Below are positions 1 through 11,589 of a DNA stretch of 64,000 bases, piece by piece (within the stretch, counting starts at the first letter, position 1; the number at the start of each line of letters is the position of its first letter). The DNA is taken from the NCBI GenBank assembly GCA_032717465.1, contig CM064653.1:34839603-34903602 (forward strand), given 5' to 3'. This DNA comes from Coenobita brevimanus. Lineage: Eukaryota; Arthropoda; Malacostraca; Decapoda; Coenobitidae. The translations under genes and the position numbers were made by a program. The notes beneath the pieces were generated by a model. It ran no database searches and was not told where the DNA came from. It was given only the letters and a program-made list of their open reading frames with translations.

Positions 1-2489
1 GTGGAAGTGTGCATGGAAAAGTTTGGAAGGAATGAGAGAGTGTTTTTGATCGGTGATATGAATGGTAAAGTAGGGAATGTGAAGGTGCATGAAATAGTTG
101 GTGAGAGGGGTGTGCCTGCTGGGATAGATGAGAATGGCAGTGCGTTAGTGGACATTTGTGCCGGGAGAGGGTTGGTGATAGCCAATACCCTCTTCAGGCA
201 TAAATTGATCCACAGGTATACATGGAGAGTGATGAGAAGGGTGGGTGGTGAACTGAATGAAAGGAAATCAATGATTGATTATGTGTGTGTGGATGAAAAG
301 ATGCGAAGATGTGTAATGGTTGCTAGAGCTTATAGAGGTTGGGGGAGTGGACTTTCTGACCACTACTTGGTGGTGGCCAGAATCAAGATCCCAAAAAGAT
401 GGAGAAATAGAAGAAGGGAAGGACGGGAAGAAGGAGTATTTGCAAGGAGATTGGAAATGTTACAATAGAATGAGAAAAAGGCAGAATATAAGAGAGAATT
501 GGAGGAACGATTGGGCAAATATGAATTGGAGCAGATGGGGGACGTGGAAGGTGTGTGCAGTATATTCACTGAAGAAATATGTGCAGCTTGTGATATGGTG
601 TGTGGGGTGAAGAGAAGACGGAGGGGGATGCAAGGAACAGTGTGGTGGAATGAAGAGGTGACACAGGCTGTGGCACAAAAGAAGAAAGCATACAATGAAT
701 GGATGAGAAATAGGCATGTGGAAGAAGTTGAGAGATGGAAGAGAGAGTTATGTGTAGAAAAAAAAGAGAGAGGTGAAATTATGTATAAGAGAGAATGAGA
801 AGAGAGTGGATGAGGAATTTGGAAGGAATTTGAGTGTAAAGTGGAGGGACTGTAAGAAAATGTTCTGGAAAGAGGTGAAGAGAGTAAGACAGGGTGGAAG
901 CGAAGCTAGCAGGGGAGTGAAAGATAAAAATGGTAGATTACTAGTGGAGAAGGGAGAAAAAGCGAGCAGATGGAGAGAACACATTAAGGAATTGTTGAGC
1001 ATAGAGGATGGAAGTGATGCAAGTATAAGTGGCTGGGGAATGGCTGGGAGAAGGAGGGAGGTGAGAAGACAGATTGGCCTGGGAGGAAGGTAGAGTTCTG
1101 GAGGATTGGAAGTCAGGTATAATTATTCCCTTGTAACAAGGAAAAGAGGAAAAAGAAGTGTGTGGTAATCATAGGGGCATCTGTCTTCTTAGTATAATAG
1201 GAAAAGTGTATGGTAGGATACTTATTGACAGAGTTAGGGAAATAACAGAGGAATTAGTTGGAGAAGAACAGGGAGGCTTTAGGAGGGGAAGAGGTTGTGT
1301 AGATCAGATATTCATTCTTAGATCATTAGTGGAAAAGTTTTTAGAGAAGGGAAAGAAGTTGTATGCGGCTTTCATGGATTTGGAGAAAGCATTTTCAGGG
1401 TGGATACACAAGGATTGTGGAAAGTATTAAGAATATATATGGAGTAGATGGGAAGTTGTTGAATGCTGTGAAGAGTATGTATGATGGTGCTAAGGCTGCA
1501 GTGCGTGTGGATGGTGAACTGAGTGAGGTTTTCTCTATGAAGGTTGGGTTGAAACAGGGATGTGTCATGTCTCCATGGTTGTTCAATCTGTACATGGATG
1601 GGGTAATAAAAGAGGTACAAGGTAGGGTAGTGGATGTTGGAGTGGCCCTGGTGAGAGAGGGTAGTGTTTGGAAACTCCCTGTACTGTTGTTTGCAGATGA
1701 TACTGTGTTGTTGAGTGAAGACCAAGGGGAGCTGCAAGGCTTGATGGATGAGTTTGGGAGAGTGTGTAAGAAATGGAATCTAAAGGTGAATGTAGGGAAG
1801 AGTAAAGTGATGGTCTTTGAGAGAGGTAAAGTCAGTGAATGTACAGCGAGGTTGGATGGTGAGGAATTGGAAAATGTGAGTACGTTTAAGTACTTGGGTA
1901 GTGTGATGAGTAAGGATGGAGGTTTGGAGGATGAAGTGCTTGAAAGGGTACAGCAGGGAAGAAAGGTTGCAGGCTCCGTGAAAGCAGTGATAAGAAACAA
2001 GGAAGTGAGCATGGAAGTGAAAAAGTTACTACATGACAGTATCGTGATACCAACTCTAACGTATGGAAGTGAAGCTTGGACATTGTTGGAAGGCACAAGT
2101 CAAGAGTGAGAGCAGTGGAAATGAGTTAAGAGAAGCCTGTGGAGTCACATGGAAAGACAGGCTGACGAATGAGGATATAAAGGAGCGTTGTGGTGTGGAT
2201 GTGGATGTGATAGGAAGCGTTATGAGGAATACACTGAGATGGTTTGGCCATTTGGAGAGGATGGAGGGTGTAAGACTGACGAAGAGAGTGTATGTGAGTA
2301 AGGTGGAGGGGGGGAGAGGGAGGGGGAGGCCGAGGATGAGATGGAGGGATGGGGTGGAGAGGTATATGAGAGAGGGGGGTGTGAGTTAGGAGCAGGGCAG
2401 TGAAATGGTGGGGAACAGGGTGACGTGGAGGCAATTTGTTTGTGGCCACCCCGAACGGGATTGAGGCATTTGGCAATAGATAAATAGAT
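1..2489 (+). pseudogene. RTE-like LINE, copy entering from the left edge
   Basis: This is a non-LTR retrotransposon that would copy itself by target-primed reverse transcription. Frames appear in order: the endonuclease C-terminal part (1-468) with a GDMNG motif near codon 18 and the catalytic SDH near codon 119; a linker (499-1093, broken frames); reverse transcriptase (1158-2109) with KQGCVMSPWLF and the active-site FADD at about 1690-1701; and a C-terminal segment (2063-2389) with LRWFGHLERM followed by an arginine/glycine-rich RGRGRPRMRW. Stops and frameshifts at about 468, 1090, 1400 and 2105 make it inactive. It ends in a short TAGATAAATAG tail. That tail and the C-terminal motif fit RTE-type elements, but the clade is my inference. 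The 5' end lies outside the window. Confidence 0.85.
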
Positions 2490-2617
2490 TTTTTTTTAAT
2501 GGTTTTCTTGGTGTTTAGCATTACTTTGGATATTCCTGTGTGTGTTTTGATGTCTAAATGTGGCAGATTAATCTGAAACCAGTGCCAGAATTAGGAAGAG
2601 TACTGTATATACTGTAC
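2484..2617. repeat. Left copy of a ~130-bp repeat flanking the Jockey-like LINE
   Basis: A T-rich block with the string TTTGGATATTCCT followed by TGTGTGTTTTGATGTCTAA recurs at 5953-6090, on the other side of the Jockey-like element and in the same orientation. The two copies have diverged. The right copy leads into a Tigger-type terminus at 6140-6211, so both may be pieces of an old Tigger-like element. Confidence 0.55.
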
Positions 2618-5600
2618 ATTTTTTTTTGTTTTTCTTTTTTTTTTTTTAAATGCGAGGAAGAAGGAACCAAAGGCCATGAGCCCGCAGTAACAGTTCCCTC
2701 CAAGAAAAAAACAAAATACAATATAGAGCCAAATTCAAGATCCGATCATTTTGAGATGCCTGGACACACTGCGTTTGAAAGACTGGAGATCATAGGCAGC
2801 AGGAAATACAGACAGAGGGAGACATTTCCAGAGCTGACCTGTTGCATAAATGAAAGACTGGGAGTAATGGTTAACTCTTGCATTAGAGAGTTGGACAGAA
2901 AAGGGATGAGAGTTTGCTGCCAGACGGATGCTACGCGCCCGTCGTAGAGGTGGAGGAATGCAAGCAGACAGTTCAGAGGAGCAGTGACCATTAAAGTAGC
3001 GATAGAAAAGAGATAAAGATGCAACAGTGCGGCGAAGAGACAGAGGTTGAAAGGAGTCAGTAAGAGGAGGAGAGTTAATGAGACGAAAAGCCTTTAACTC
3101 CACCTTATTGAGAAGAGCTGTTTGTGGGGAGCCTCCCCACACATGAGAGTTGTACTCCACACAGGGGCGGATAAAACCCCTGTATAGAGTCAACAGTTGT
3201 GCAGGGGTAAAGAAAGAGCGGAGTCGGCTTAGCACACCCAATCTCTTGGAAGCAGATTTTACAAGAGACGTAATATGATCTTTCCAAGATAAGTCCTGAG
3301 TAAATGAAACCCCAAGCATGTTCAAGGATGATGCAGGATTAAGCTGAATATTATTAAACATTAGTGGGTATACCTGTGGAAGATTTTGTCAGGTAGATAG
3401 GTGTAAGAACTGAGTCTTAGATGCATTAAAGACAACCATATTATTTTTACCCCAGTCACAGATACGAGCCAAGTCAGACATTAGGTATGCCATAGCCTCA
3501 TCCCTTGTTTGTTGAAGCAACTGTTGAGATGGGCGTTGCGGGAACCGAATGGAAAGGTGAAGGGTGGAGTCATCAGCGTATGAGTGGATAGGGTTAGATG
3601 TACAGCTTAGAAGATCATTGATGAATAAAAGGAAGAGAGTTGGTGATAGGACAGAGCCCTGAGAACACCACTGTTGATAGATCTAGGAGAAGAACGATGG
3701 CCGTCTACAACAGTGGCTATAGAACGACCAGAAAGGAAGCTAGCGATGAAGGCACAGATAGAAGGATAGAAACCGTAGGAGGGCAGTTTGGAAATTAAAG
3801 AATTATGCCAGACTCGATTGAAAGCCTTTGAGATGTCAAGTGCAATGGCAAAGCTTTCGCCAAAGTCCCAAAAGGAGGATGACCAGGAGTCTGAAAGGTA
3901 GGTGAGAAGATCGCCAGTGGAGCGTCCCTGACGGAACCCATACTGACGATCGGAAAGAAGGTTGTGATAGGAAAAATGCCTTAAAATTTTTCTATTAAGA
4001 ATTGACTCGAAAACTTTTGAAATACAGGACGTTAAAGCAATTGGACGATAGTTGGAGGGTTGGGAGTGGTCACCCTTCTTTGGGACTGGCTGAATGAGAG
4101 CAAACTTCCAGCAAGAAGGAAATGTACAAGTTGACAGACAAAGGCGAAAGAGTTTGCCTAGGCAGGATGTAAGCACAGAAGCACAGTTCTTGAGAACAAC
4201 AGGAGGGACCCCATCAGGCCCATATGCCTTGTTAGTACTGAGGCCAGTGATGGCAGAAAATACATCAACTGAAGAAATTTTAATGTCAGCCATGAGGAAG
4301 TCAGAGGGGGGAAGTGATGGAGGAACAGCACCAGAATCGTCTAAGGTGGAATTGGAGGAGAAAGTCTGTGCGAAGAGATCTGCTTTATCAGTAGAAGAAA
4401 TAGCTACAGAACCATCAGAGTAGAAAAGAGGAGGGAAGGATGATGAGGTAAAGTTGTTAGAAAGATTTTTGGCAAGGTGCCAGAAGGATCGGGAAGAATT
4501 CGAGTTGGAGAGTTGAGAGCATTTAGTATGGATGAAATTATTTTTAGTAGACCGAAGAACAGACTTAGCACGATTCCGGGCAGAAATGTAAAGATGATGT
4601 GATTCAGGGGTGGGTTGGCTCCAGTACCTTTTGTAGGCCCTCTCCTTGTTGCGGACAGCATTAGAACAAGCGTGATTAAACCAAGGCTTTCTTGCTTTAG
4701 TCAAAGGATATGAGAAAGGAATGTATGCTTCCATGCCCGAGAGAATAACCTCCGTAATGCGCAAGGCACACTCAGATGGCTCACGGCCATGGAAGCAATA
4801 ATCATTCCAGGGAAAGTCAAAGAAGTACTGCCTGAGGGCCTCCCAGTCCGCGGCTCCAAAATGCCACAGACGACGTTTCCCGGGAGGGTCCACAGGCTGT
4901 ACCGGAGTGATAGGACAGGTTAAGGTAATAAGGTTGTGATCGGAGGAGCCCAACAGAGAGAAAAGATTAACAGAGTAAGCAGAAGGATTAGTTGTGAGGA
5001 AGAGGTCAAGTATGTTGGAGCTCTCTCCAAGGTGGTCAGGGATATGGGTAGGGTGCTGTACAAGCTGCTCTAGGTCATTAAGGATAGAAAAGATGTAGGC
5101 TTGTTCACCAGGTGGATCCGTGAAAGGAGAGGAGAGCCAGAGGTGGTGGTGAACATTGAAATCTCCAAGAATGGAGATTTCAGGGAAAGGAGAAATGGAT
5201 AGAATGTGTTCCATCGTAGAAGTAAGATAGTCGAAGAATTTTTGATAGTCAGTAGAATTAAGAGATAAGTAAACAGCACAGATATATTTAGTCAGAGAAT
5301 GACAGGAAAGCCGAAGCCAGAGTGTGGAGAATTCAGAAGAATCAAGTTCAGGAACACGAGAGCAAGATAAGTAGTTGCGTATGTATACACAACAGCCACC
5401 TTTGGCTTTGAAATGAGTATAGAGAAAGTAGGAGGATACAGAAAAGGGTTTGCTGTCAGTTGCCTCAGACAGCTGAGTCTCCATTAGAAAAAGGTGAGGT
5501 TTACAGGAGGAGAGGTGGAGCTCAACAGAGCAAAAGTTAGAGGAAAGGCCGCGAATGTTGCAGAAATGAAGAAGAAGAGAGTCAGACAGTGGTTCCAGGC

Positions 5601-5940
5601 ACCTTGAGTTGTCACCGGGAGAGGGGCAGATGGTGGGGGCATTTATGGTCCCCCCCCCCCCCCCCGGACTCCGAGGCTTTTGATAAATCGACGCCATTTT
5701 TGGTGAATTTTGAATAGGAAGTGTAGTGTGTACTGTGCATGTAGTTTGGTGAAGATAGTTAGAGAAATTTGTACTGGAGAGCATGCTGGCCTACTCTCTG
5801 TGTAACTGAGACACTGAAAAAGTTCAGCAAAGGGGGATGGTCAGGAACTAGTCCTGAGGGCTGATGAAACGGGAGCTCCAGCACTCCCTGTCATCAGCTT
5901 TCCATCCACCTCGGGAGTACAGTGGTGTATAGGTAGGGTG
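2617..5940 (-). pseudogene. Jockey-like LINE (endonuclease + reverse transcriptase), inactive
   Basis: An inverted, nearly full-length non-LTR retrotransposon. The long frame (start ATG at 5784, running to 3607) begins with a low-complexity leader containing a glycine run, encoded by the C tract near 5652. It then has an APE-type endonuclease ([31 protein letters not shown]) and the N-terminal half of the reverse transcriptase ([20 protein letters not shown]). One base is missing near 3661, in what should read VPQGSVLSP, which shifts the frame. The catalytic YADD is at about 3568-3580 in the next frame. A stop near 3390 interrupts LST/QNLP, and the last part (2735-3361) holds LGVSFTQDLSWKDHI and CVEYNSHVWGG. 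A T-rich tract at 2617-2655 is the poly(A) tail of this strand. The clade name is by resemblance only. Confidence 0.85.
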
Positions 5941-5952
5941 TTTTTTGGTTTT

Positions 5953-6211
5953 TATTTTTTTTCATGATTTTCTTGGTGTTTTATATTAATTTGGATATTC
6001 CTATGTGTGTTTTGATGTCTAAATATGCCTGAATGACTGGAAAAAACTGCCAATTTAAGCACAGATACTGTACAAATAAGTTAGGTATAGGTTGGAGGTG
6101 GGTATAGGTAGGGTCTGGGTGTGGTAGGGGAATAGTGTTCATTATCCGGATCTTGCCACTATCAGGACATGCCTTTGGCTCTATTATGTCCAGATAAATG
6201 AGGGATTACTG
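5953..6211. repeat. Right copy of the ~130-bp repeat plus a Tigger-type right terminus
   Basis: 5953-6090 repeats 2484-2617. Positions 6140-6211 resemble the right terminus of the Tigger elements further on: ATTATCCGGA, then GGCTCTATTA, then GGGATTACTG followed by TA. No matching left end is recognised, so this is a fragment. It abuts a truncated RTE-like copy. Confidence 0.6.
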
Positions 6212-6213
6212 TA

Positions 6214-7597
6214 CCAAAATGCACTCACATTTTCCATTTCCTCCTCATCCAGCCTCACTACATTCATTGACTTCTCTCGAAGACTGTACCTTTACTCTTC
6301 CTTACGTTCACCTTTAGATTCCATTTCTTACACACACTCCAAAACTCATCCACCAATCCTTGCAGCTTCCCTTTGTCTTCCCTTAACAACACAGTATCAT
6401 CTGCAAACAACAGTGTAGGGAGTTTCCAAACACTGCCCTCTCTCATTGGGCCACTCTAACATCGACTGCCCTACCTTGTATCTCTTTCATAATTCCTTCC
6501 ATATACAGACTGAACAACCGTGGAGACATGACACATCTCTGTTTCAATCCAACCCTCAAATAGAAAAATTCTTTAAGTTCACTGTCCACACACACTACAG
6601 CTTAAGCACACTCATACATACTCTTCATGGCATTCAACATCGTCCCATGTATTCCATATATTCTTAATGCCTTCCACAATCCTTGTCTATCCACCCTGTC
6701 ATATGCATTTTCCAAATCCATGAAGGCCACAAACAACTTCCTTCCCTTCTCAAGAAATTTTTCCGCTAAAGATTTAAGAATGAATATCTGATTTACACAA
6801 CCTCTTCCCTTCCTAAAACCTCCCTGTTCTTCTCCAATTAATTCCTCTGTTATTTCCCTAACTTTGTCAGTAAGTATCCTGCCATATACTTTTCCTGTTA
6901 CACTGAGAAGACAAATGCCCCTATGATTACCACATACTTCTTTTTCCTCTTTTCCTTTGCACAGGGTAATAATTATACCTGACTTCCAATCCTCTGGGAC
7001 TCTACCTTCCTCCCAGACCAATCTGCACATCTTCCACATTGATTCCACTACAGTGTCTCCCTCATACTTCAGCGTTTCACCAAACACTCCATCAGTTCCT
7101 GGGGCTTCCCCCATTTTGACTTCCTTTATTGTTTCCACAACTTCCATCCTACTGATTTCTTCCTCTCTTCTCACATCCCTCCATCTTCCAGCCATTCCCC
7201 AGCCACTTATACTCGCATGATTTTCATTCTTTATGTTCAACAGTTCCTTAAAGTGTTCTCTCCATCTGCTCACTGTTTCTCCCATCTTCATTAGTAGTGA
7301 ACCATTTTGATTTTTCACTCCCCGACTAACTTCTTTGGCATCCTGTCTAACTCACTTTACGTCTTTCCAGAGCATTTTCTTACATTCCCTCCACCTTACA
7401 CTCAAATTCCTTCCAAATTCCTCATCCACACTCTTATTACTCTCTCTTACTAATCTTTTCACCTTTCTCTTCGTCCCTACATATACAGTAACTCTCTCTT
7501 CCATCTCTCAACTTCTTCCATGCCCCTGTTTCTCATCCACTCACTGTATGCATTCTTCTTTTACCAGCCTGTTTCACCTATTCATTCCACCATGCCT
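6214..7597 (-). pseudogene. RTE-like LINE fragment (linker and reverse transcriptase)
   Basis: An inverted partial copy. On the minus strand the frame 7318-6602 reads through the linker and RT fingers (MGEAPGTDGV, DWKSGIIITL, CGNHRGICLL, EEQGGFRKGRGC, FMDLENAYDRVD). Frame 6446-6264 holds LLFADDTVLL and KWNLKVNVRKSK. The 3' part, including the WFGHVER segment and tail, is missing; the copy stops at 6214 against the Tigger-type terminus. Its 5' limit at about 7597 matches the position in the element where the next copy begins in opposite orientation. Confidence 0.8.
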
Positions 7598-7650
7598 TAT
7601 GCCAGTTTAATATAAGAAAAAGGTGGATGTGAAAATGTGTAAAATTACCA
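7598..7650. other. Spacer between head-to-head RTE-like copies
   Basis: About 50 bp resembling 11155-11210: both have a GCCTTAT-like start, an AATATAA stretch, and TGAAAAT followed by GTAAAATTA. At 11210 this is followed by CACAGAACC, and the same CACAGAACC follows the end of the RTE-like copy at 10728. The spacer therefore looks like the left half of the insertion target of the + strand copy. Confidence 0.5.
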
Positions 7651-8117
7651 TGGCATGAGGGGGTGAGACAAGCTGTGGCACAAAAGAAGAAAGCATATAG
7701 TGAGTGGATAGGAAGCAGGGGCATGGAGGAAGTTAATAGACGGAAGAGAGTGTTATATGTAGTGAGAAACAGAGAAGTGGAAAGATTAGTAAGAGTGAGT
7801 ATGAAGAGAGTGGATGAGGAATTTGGAAGGAATCTGAATGTAAAGTGGAGGGAATGTAAGAAAATGTTCTGGAAAGAGGTAAAGATAGTAAGACAGGATG
7901 ATGATGAAGTTAGTCAGGGAGTGAAAGATGAATATGGTAGATTGTTAATGGAAAACGGAGAAAAAGTGAGAAGATGGGGAGAACACCTTCACGAACTGTT
8001 AAACATAGAGAATGAGAGTGATGCAAGGATAAGTGGCTGGAGAATGGCTGGGAGGAAGAGGGAGGTGAGAAGAGGGGAAGAAATCAGTAGGATGGAAGTA
8101 GCAAAGCAATGAAGAAA

Positions 8118-8355
8118 GTCAAAATGGGGAAAGTCCCAGGAATTGGTGGAGTGTGTGGTGAAATGCTGAAGCATGGGGTAGAGATAGTAGTAGAATGGAT
8201 ATGAAAGATGTGCAGATTGGCCTGAGAGGAAGGTAAGTCAAAATGGAGAAAGCCCCAGGAATTGATGGAGTGTGCTGTGAAATGCTGAAGCTTGTGGGGG
8301 AGATAGTAGTAGAATGGATATGGAGCAGGTGCAGATTGACCTGAGAGGAAGGTAG
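8118..8355 (+). repeat. 119-bp tandem duplication inside the RTE-like copy
   Basis: GTCAAAATGG at 8118 recurs at 8237 and the following ~118 bases run in parallel with scattered substitutions. The segment encodes the K(M)GKAPGIDGVCGEML stretch of the element linker, which is single-copy in the other RTE-like copies. It is a local duplication within this dead copy. Confidence 0.8.
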
Positions 8356-8439
8356 AGTTCTGGAGGATTGGAAGTCAGGTATAATCATTCCCCTGTACAA
8401 AGGAAAAAGGGAAAAGGAAGTATGTGGTAATCATAGGAG

Positions 8440-9409
8440 CATTTATTGCTATGACACAGTATGTAACATCATAGGTACGACAGTTTGCGTGACCGGGTAA
8501 TGTGTAGGCATTAATATGTAATATGTAACTATATATCCATAGGTATCAGTATATGTAATGTAGGTGCATATGTTGAGTTCAGGAAAAGTCATGCCATAAT
8601 TCAAGATAGAAATGTTGGACTACCAGATGTATCACAAAGCCCTGTTAGCCAGACAATACAAATATTTGATTAATACCAGTATAACCATCTTAAGCCAGTT
8701 ACGTGACATCATGGAAAGCTGCTTACTCTCACCCGATGGAAATATCCCACCACTGCCACCGGATGTCTATAGATGTAGCCAAGGGGTTTAATTAGATGGA
8801 GAGAGATACTGTAGGTGTATCATAGATTAAGGGCTGCCCCTTTATCAGCAGTGGAGTGTAACATGGGTTGCTGCCAATGAAATGGTGAGGCATCGAGTAG
8901 AGTTAATAAGTAGGTCCCTCTCCATCTCACCTTCCCTCACTGTGTAGTCTTTTGTCATAAGTGAGGTGAGTTATAGTCACTTCTTGTATGACAGAGTTTT
9001 GTTGTACACAGTTTTATTGAGATGTGATGAAAGAGAGTAATGTAATGTGCCAGCCATCCTCCAAACTACCCTCTCCTACTTCTATCTCCGACCATTCTCA
9101 CGGGCCCTCTCCCCTTACAGCAGCTTTTCCTGGGATTATATAATAACCAGTGCATAATTGTGTCCATGTCTGGTACCTTTCCACAGGTAGAGGTGACAAT
9201 AACTCACCTCACTTATGATAAAAGACTGTACAGAGAGGGAAAGTGAGACAGAGAGAGATCTTCCTATTAACTCTACTCGATTTCTTACATTTTACTAGCA
9301 ACAGCCCACATCACACTCCTCTGGTGATAGAGGGGCAGCCATTAATCTTGATACACCTGCAACATCTCTCTCCATCTAATAAAGCCCCTTGACTACGTCT
9401 ATTGACACA
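8440..9409. mobile_element. Insertion containing a long inverted repeat (foldback type)
   Basis: This interrupts the RTE-like RT just after the CGNHRG codons; CATTT occurs on both sides and may be a short target duplication. Positions about 8765-8978 and 9192-9403 form inverted arms of roughly 210 bp (for example GATGGAGAGAGAT at 8797 against ATCTCTCTCCATC at 9366, and AAGTGAGGTGAGTTAT at 8960 against ATAACTCACCTCACTT at 9199). The loop is about 210 bp. Positions 8440-8764 are unpaired and of unknown origin. There is no coding potential, so it must be non-autonomous. Confidence 0.75.
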
Positions 9410-10728
9410 TTTGTCTTCTTAGTGTAACAGGAAAAGTGTATGGTAGGATTCTTGCTGACAGAGTTAGGGAAGTAACAGAGGAATTAGTTGGGGAAGAACA
9501 GGGAGGTTTTAGGAAGGGAAGAGGTTGAGTAGATCAGATATACATTCTTAGGTCTTTTGTGGAAAAGTTTCTAGAGAAGGGAAATAAGCTGTATGTGGCC
9601 TTCATGGATTTCATGAAAGCTTATGACAGTGTGGATAGACAAGGAATGTGGAAAATATTAAGAATATATGGAGTAAATGGAAGGTTATTGATTGCTGTGA
9701 AGAGTATGTGTGGGGGGGGGGGGGGCTAAGGCTGTAGTGTGTGTGGATAGTGAATTGAGTGAATTTTTCTATTTGAAGGTTAGATTGAAACAGGGATGTG
9801 TCATGTCTCCAAGGTTGTTCAGTCTGTATATGGATGGGGTTATAGATGAGATACAAGATAGGGTTGTGGATGTCAGAGCATCCCTAATGGAGTGAGGGCT
9901 GTGTTTGGAATCTCCCTACACTGTTGTTTGCAGATGATAATGTATTGTTAAGTGAAGATGAAGGGAAACTGCAAGGCTTGGTGAGTGAGTTTGGATATGT
10001 GTAAGAAATGGAATCTAAAGGTGAATGTAGGAAAGAGTAAAGTTATGGTCTTCGAGAGAAATGAAGTTGCTGGATGTACAGTGAGGTTGGATGATGAGGA
10101 AATGGAAAATGTGAGTGCATTTAAGTACTTGGGTAGTGTGATGAGTAAGGATGGAAGTTTAAAGGGTGAAGTGCTTGAGGGTACAACAAGGTGGAAAAGT
10201 TGCTGGTTCCTTGAAAGCAGTGATAAGAAACAGGGAAGTGAACATGGAAGTAAAAAAAGTTGCTGCATGACAGTATTGTGATACCAACTCTTAACGTATG
10301 GAAATGATGCTTGGACCTTGTTGGATGGACACAACTCAAGAGTGAGAGAATGGAAATGAGTTATTTGAGAGGAACATGTGTAGTTACATGGAGAGACAGA
10401 GTGACAAATGAGGAAATGAAGGAGCATTGTGGTGTGGATGTGGATGCATTAGAAAGAGTTAGGAGAAATACATTGAGGTGGTTTGGCCTTGTAGAAAGGG
10501 TGAAGAGTGAGAGACTAATGAGGAGAGTGTATGTGGGTGAGGTGGAGGGAAGGAGAGGGAGGGGGAGGCCAAGGTTGAGATAAAATGATGGAGTGGAGAG
10601 GTATATGAATGAGGGGTGTGTGAGCTGGGAACAGGGCAGTGAAATGGTGTGGGACTGGGCGACATGGAGGCGATTTGTTTGTGGTCATCCCTTATGTAAT
10701 TAAGGAGTCTGGCAATAGATAGATAGCA

Positions 10729-11400
10729 CAGAACCCAGCTTCCCATCATCATAGTTTCGACTGTGGCTGCATTACGTAAACCAGGTTGTTACAGGTACTC
10801 CGTGCATCCACCCACTCTACACCAAAATGGACTATCTATCCACATCAGTCGCTGATGTTATCTGAAAATAGCCATCTGACGCACATCTGGGTCGTGTCGG
10901 ACTGCCAAGATTATTATGCTTTCTCCTGACCTCCAGTCAAAGTTGGAGAACTTCCAAATGATGAACTAACTGATAGTGATGCATAAATAATGTGTGTAAT
11001 GAAAGTAATACTGTATAGGTAAATGCAAGTAAATACAAGTAAATCATGAAATCAAGTTATGTAAGGAAAATAGCATAAGAAATGTGCAGTTTACTGTAAC
11101 TGGTGTGACTGTGTGCAGCATGAGTGTTTTTTGTGTTATGTGCATGTGTATATAGTGCCTTATACCAAAAAAATATAAAAAAAGTGAATGTGAAAATAGG
11201 TAAAATTAGCACAGAACCCCAACTTACCATCATCATAGTTTCGACTGTGGCCGCATTACTTAAACCAGGTTACATTTCTATACTACAATTACTTCATGCA
11301 TCCACCCACTCCACACCAAAATGGACTGTAAGTCCACATCAGCCTCTTACAGTATCTGAAAATAGCCATTTGATGGAAATCTGCGTGTGCTGGACCAAAA
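10729..11400. repeat. Direct repeat pair around an RTE-like insertion end
   Basis: 10729-10890 and 11210-11370 are parallel copies: CACAGAACC, CATCATCATAGTTTCGACTG, GCATCCACCCACTC, ACACCAAAATGGACT, ATCTGAAAATAGCCAT. The first follows directly on the tail of the RTE-like copy. The second is preceded by the sequence found at 7598-7650, so it represents the uninterrupted form. On the minus strand both seem to belong to the TTAA-ended element whose terminus is at 11586. Confidence 0.65.
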
Positions 11401-11522
11401 CACCTTTTTGGGGGCAGAAAACAGCAGAGGTGGGCACTTTTACTGTCACCAGGCAACACTTTTCAGGTCTATTCATGGGTAAAAAAATAAAAGTAAAAAA
11501 TGGCCGGCACTAGGGGTCACAC

Positions 11523-11586
11523 AGCCCCTCAAACCCTTCGGCTCTGACCAAAAAGCCGACAGAGGCTTTGGCACATAACGGGTTAA
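11523..11586 (-). mobile_element. Terminus of a TTAA (piggyBac-type) element
   Basis: Read on the minus strand the sequence starts TTAACCCGTTATGTGCC (TTAA at 11583-11586). It contains a perfect 6-bp stem, AAAGCC at 11552 and GGCTTT at 11564, then a second weaker stem (AGCC at 11523, GGCT at 11540). The TTAA followed by CCC is the signature of piggyBac-type ends. The other end was not identified. The element probably extends leftward over the repeat at 11209-11400. Confidence 0.5.
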
Positions 11587-11589
11587 GTG

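Larger units (their letters stand above)
7650..10728 (+). pseudogene. RTE-like LINE copy split by a foldback insertion
   Basis: A decayed copy in two parts. 7650-8439 covers the linker (WREHL/WGEHL-type segment, SGWRMAGRKREVRR) and includes a 119-bp tandem duplication at 8118-8355. After a non-LINE insertion (about 8440-9409), the RT resumes at 9410 with CLLSVTGKVYG-type codons, KQGCVMSPRLFSLYMDGV near 9790-9840, the LLFADD equivalent near 9923 (frame broken, second Asp changed), KYLGSVMSKDG near 10120, and a C-terminal LRWFGLVERV and GRRGRGRPRLR at 10470-10583. Several frameshifts and stops are present, along with a G tract at 9713-9724. It ends in TAGATAGATAG at 10728. Confidence 0.85.
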
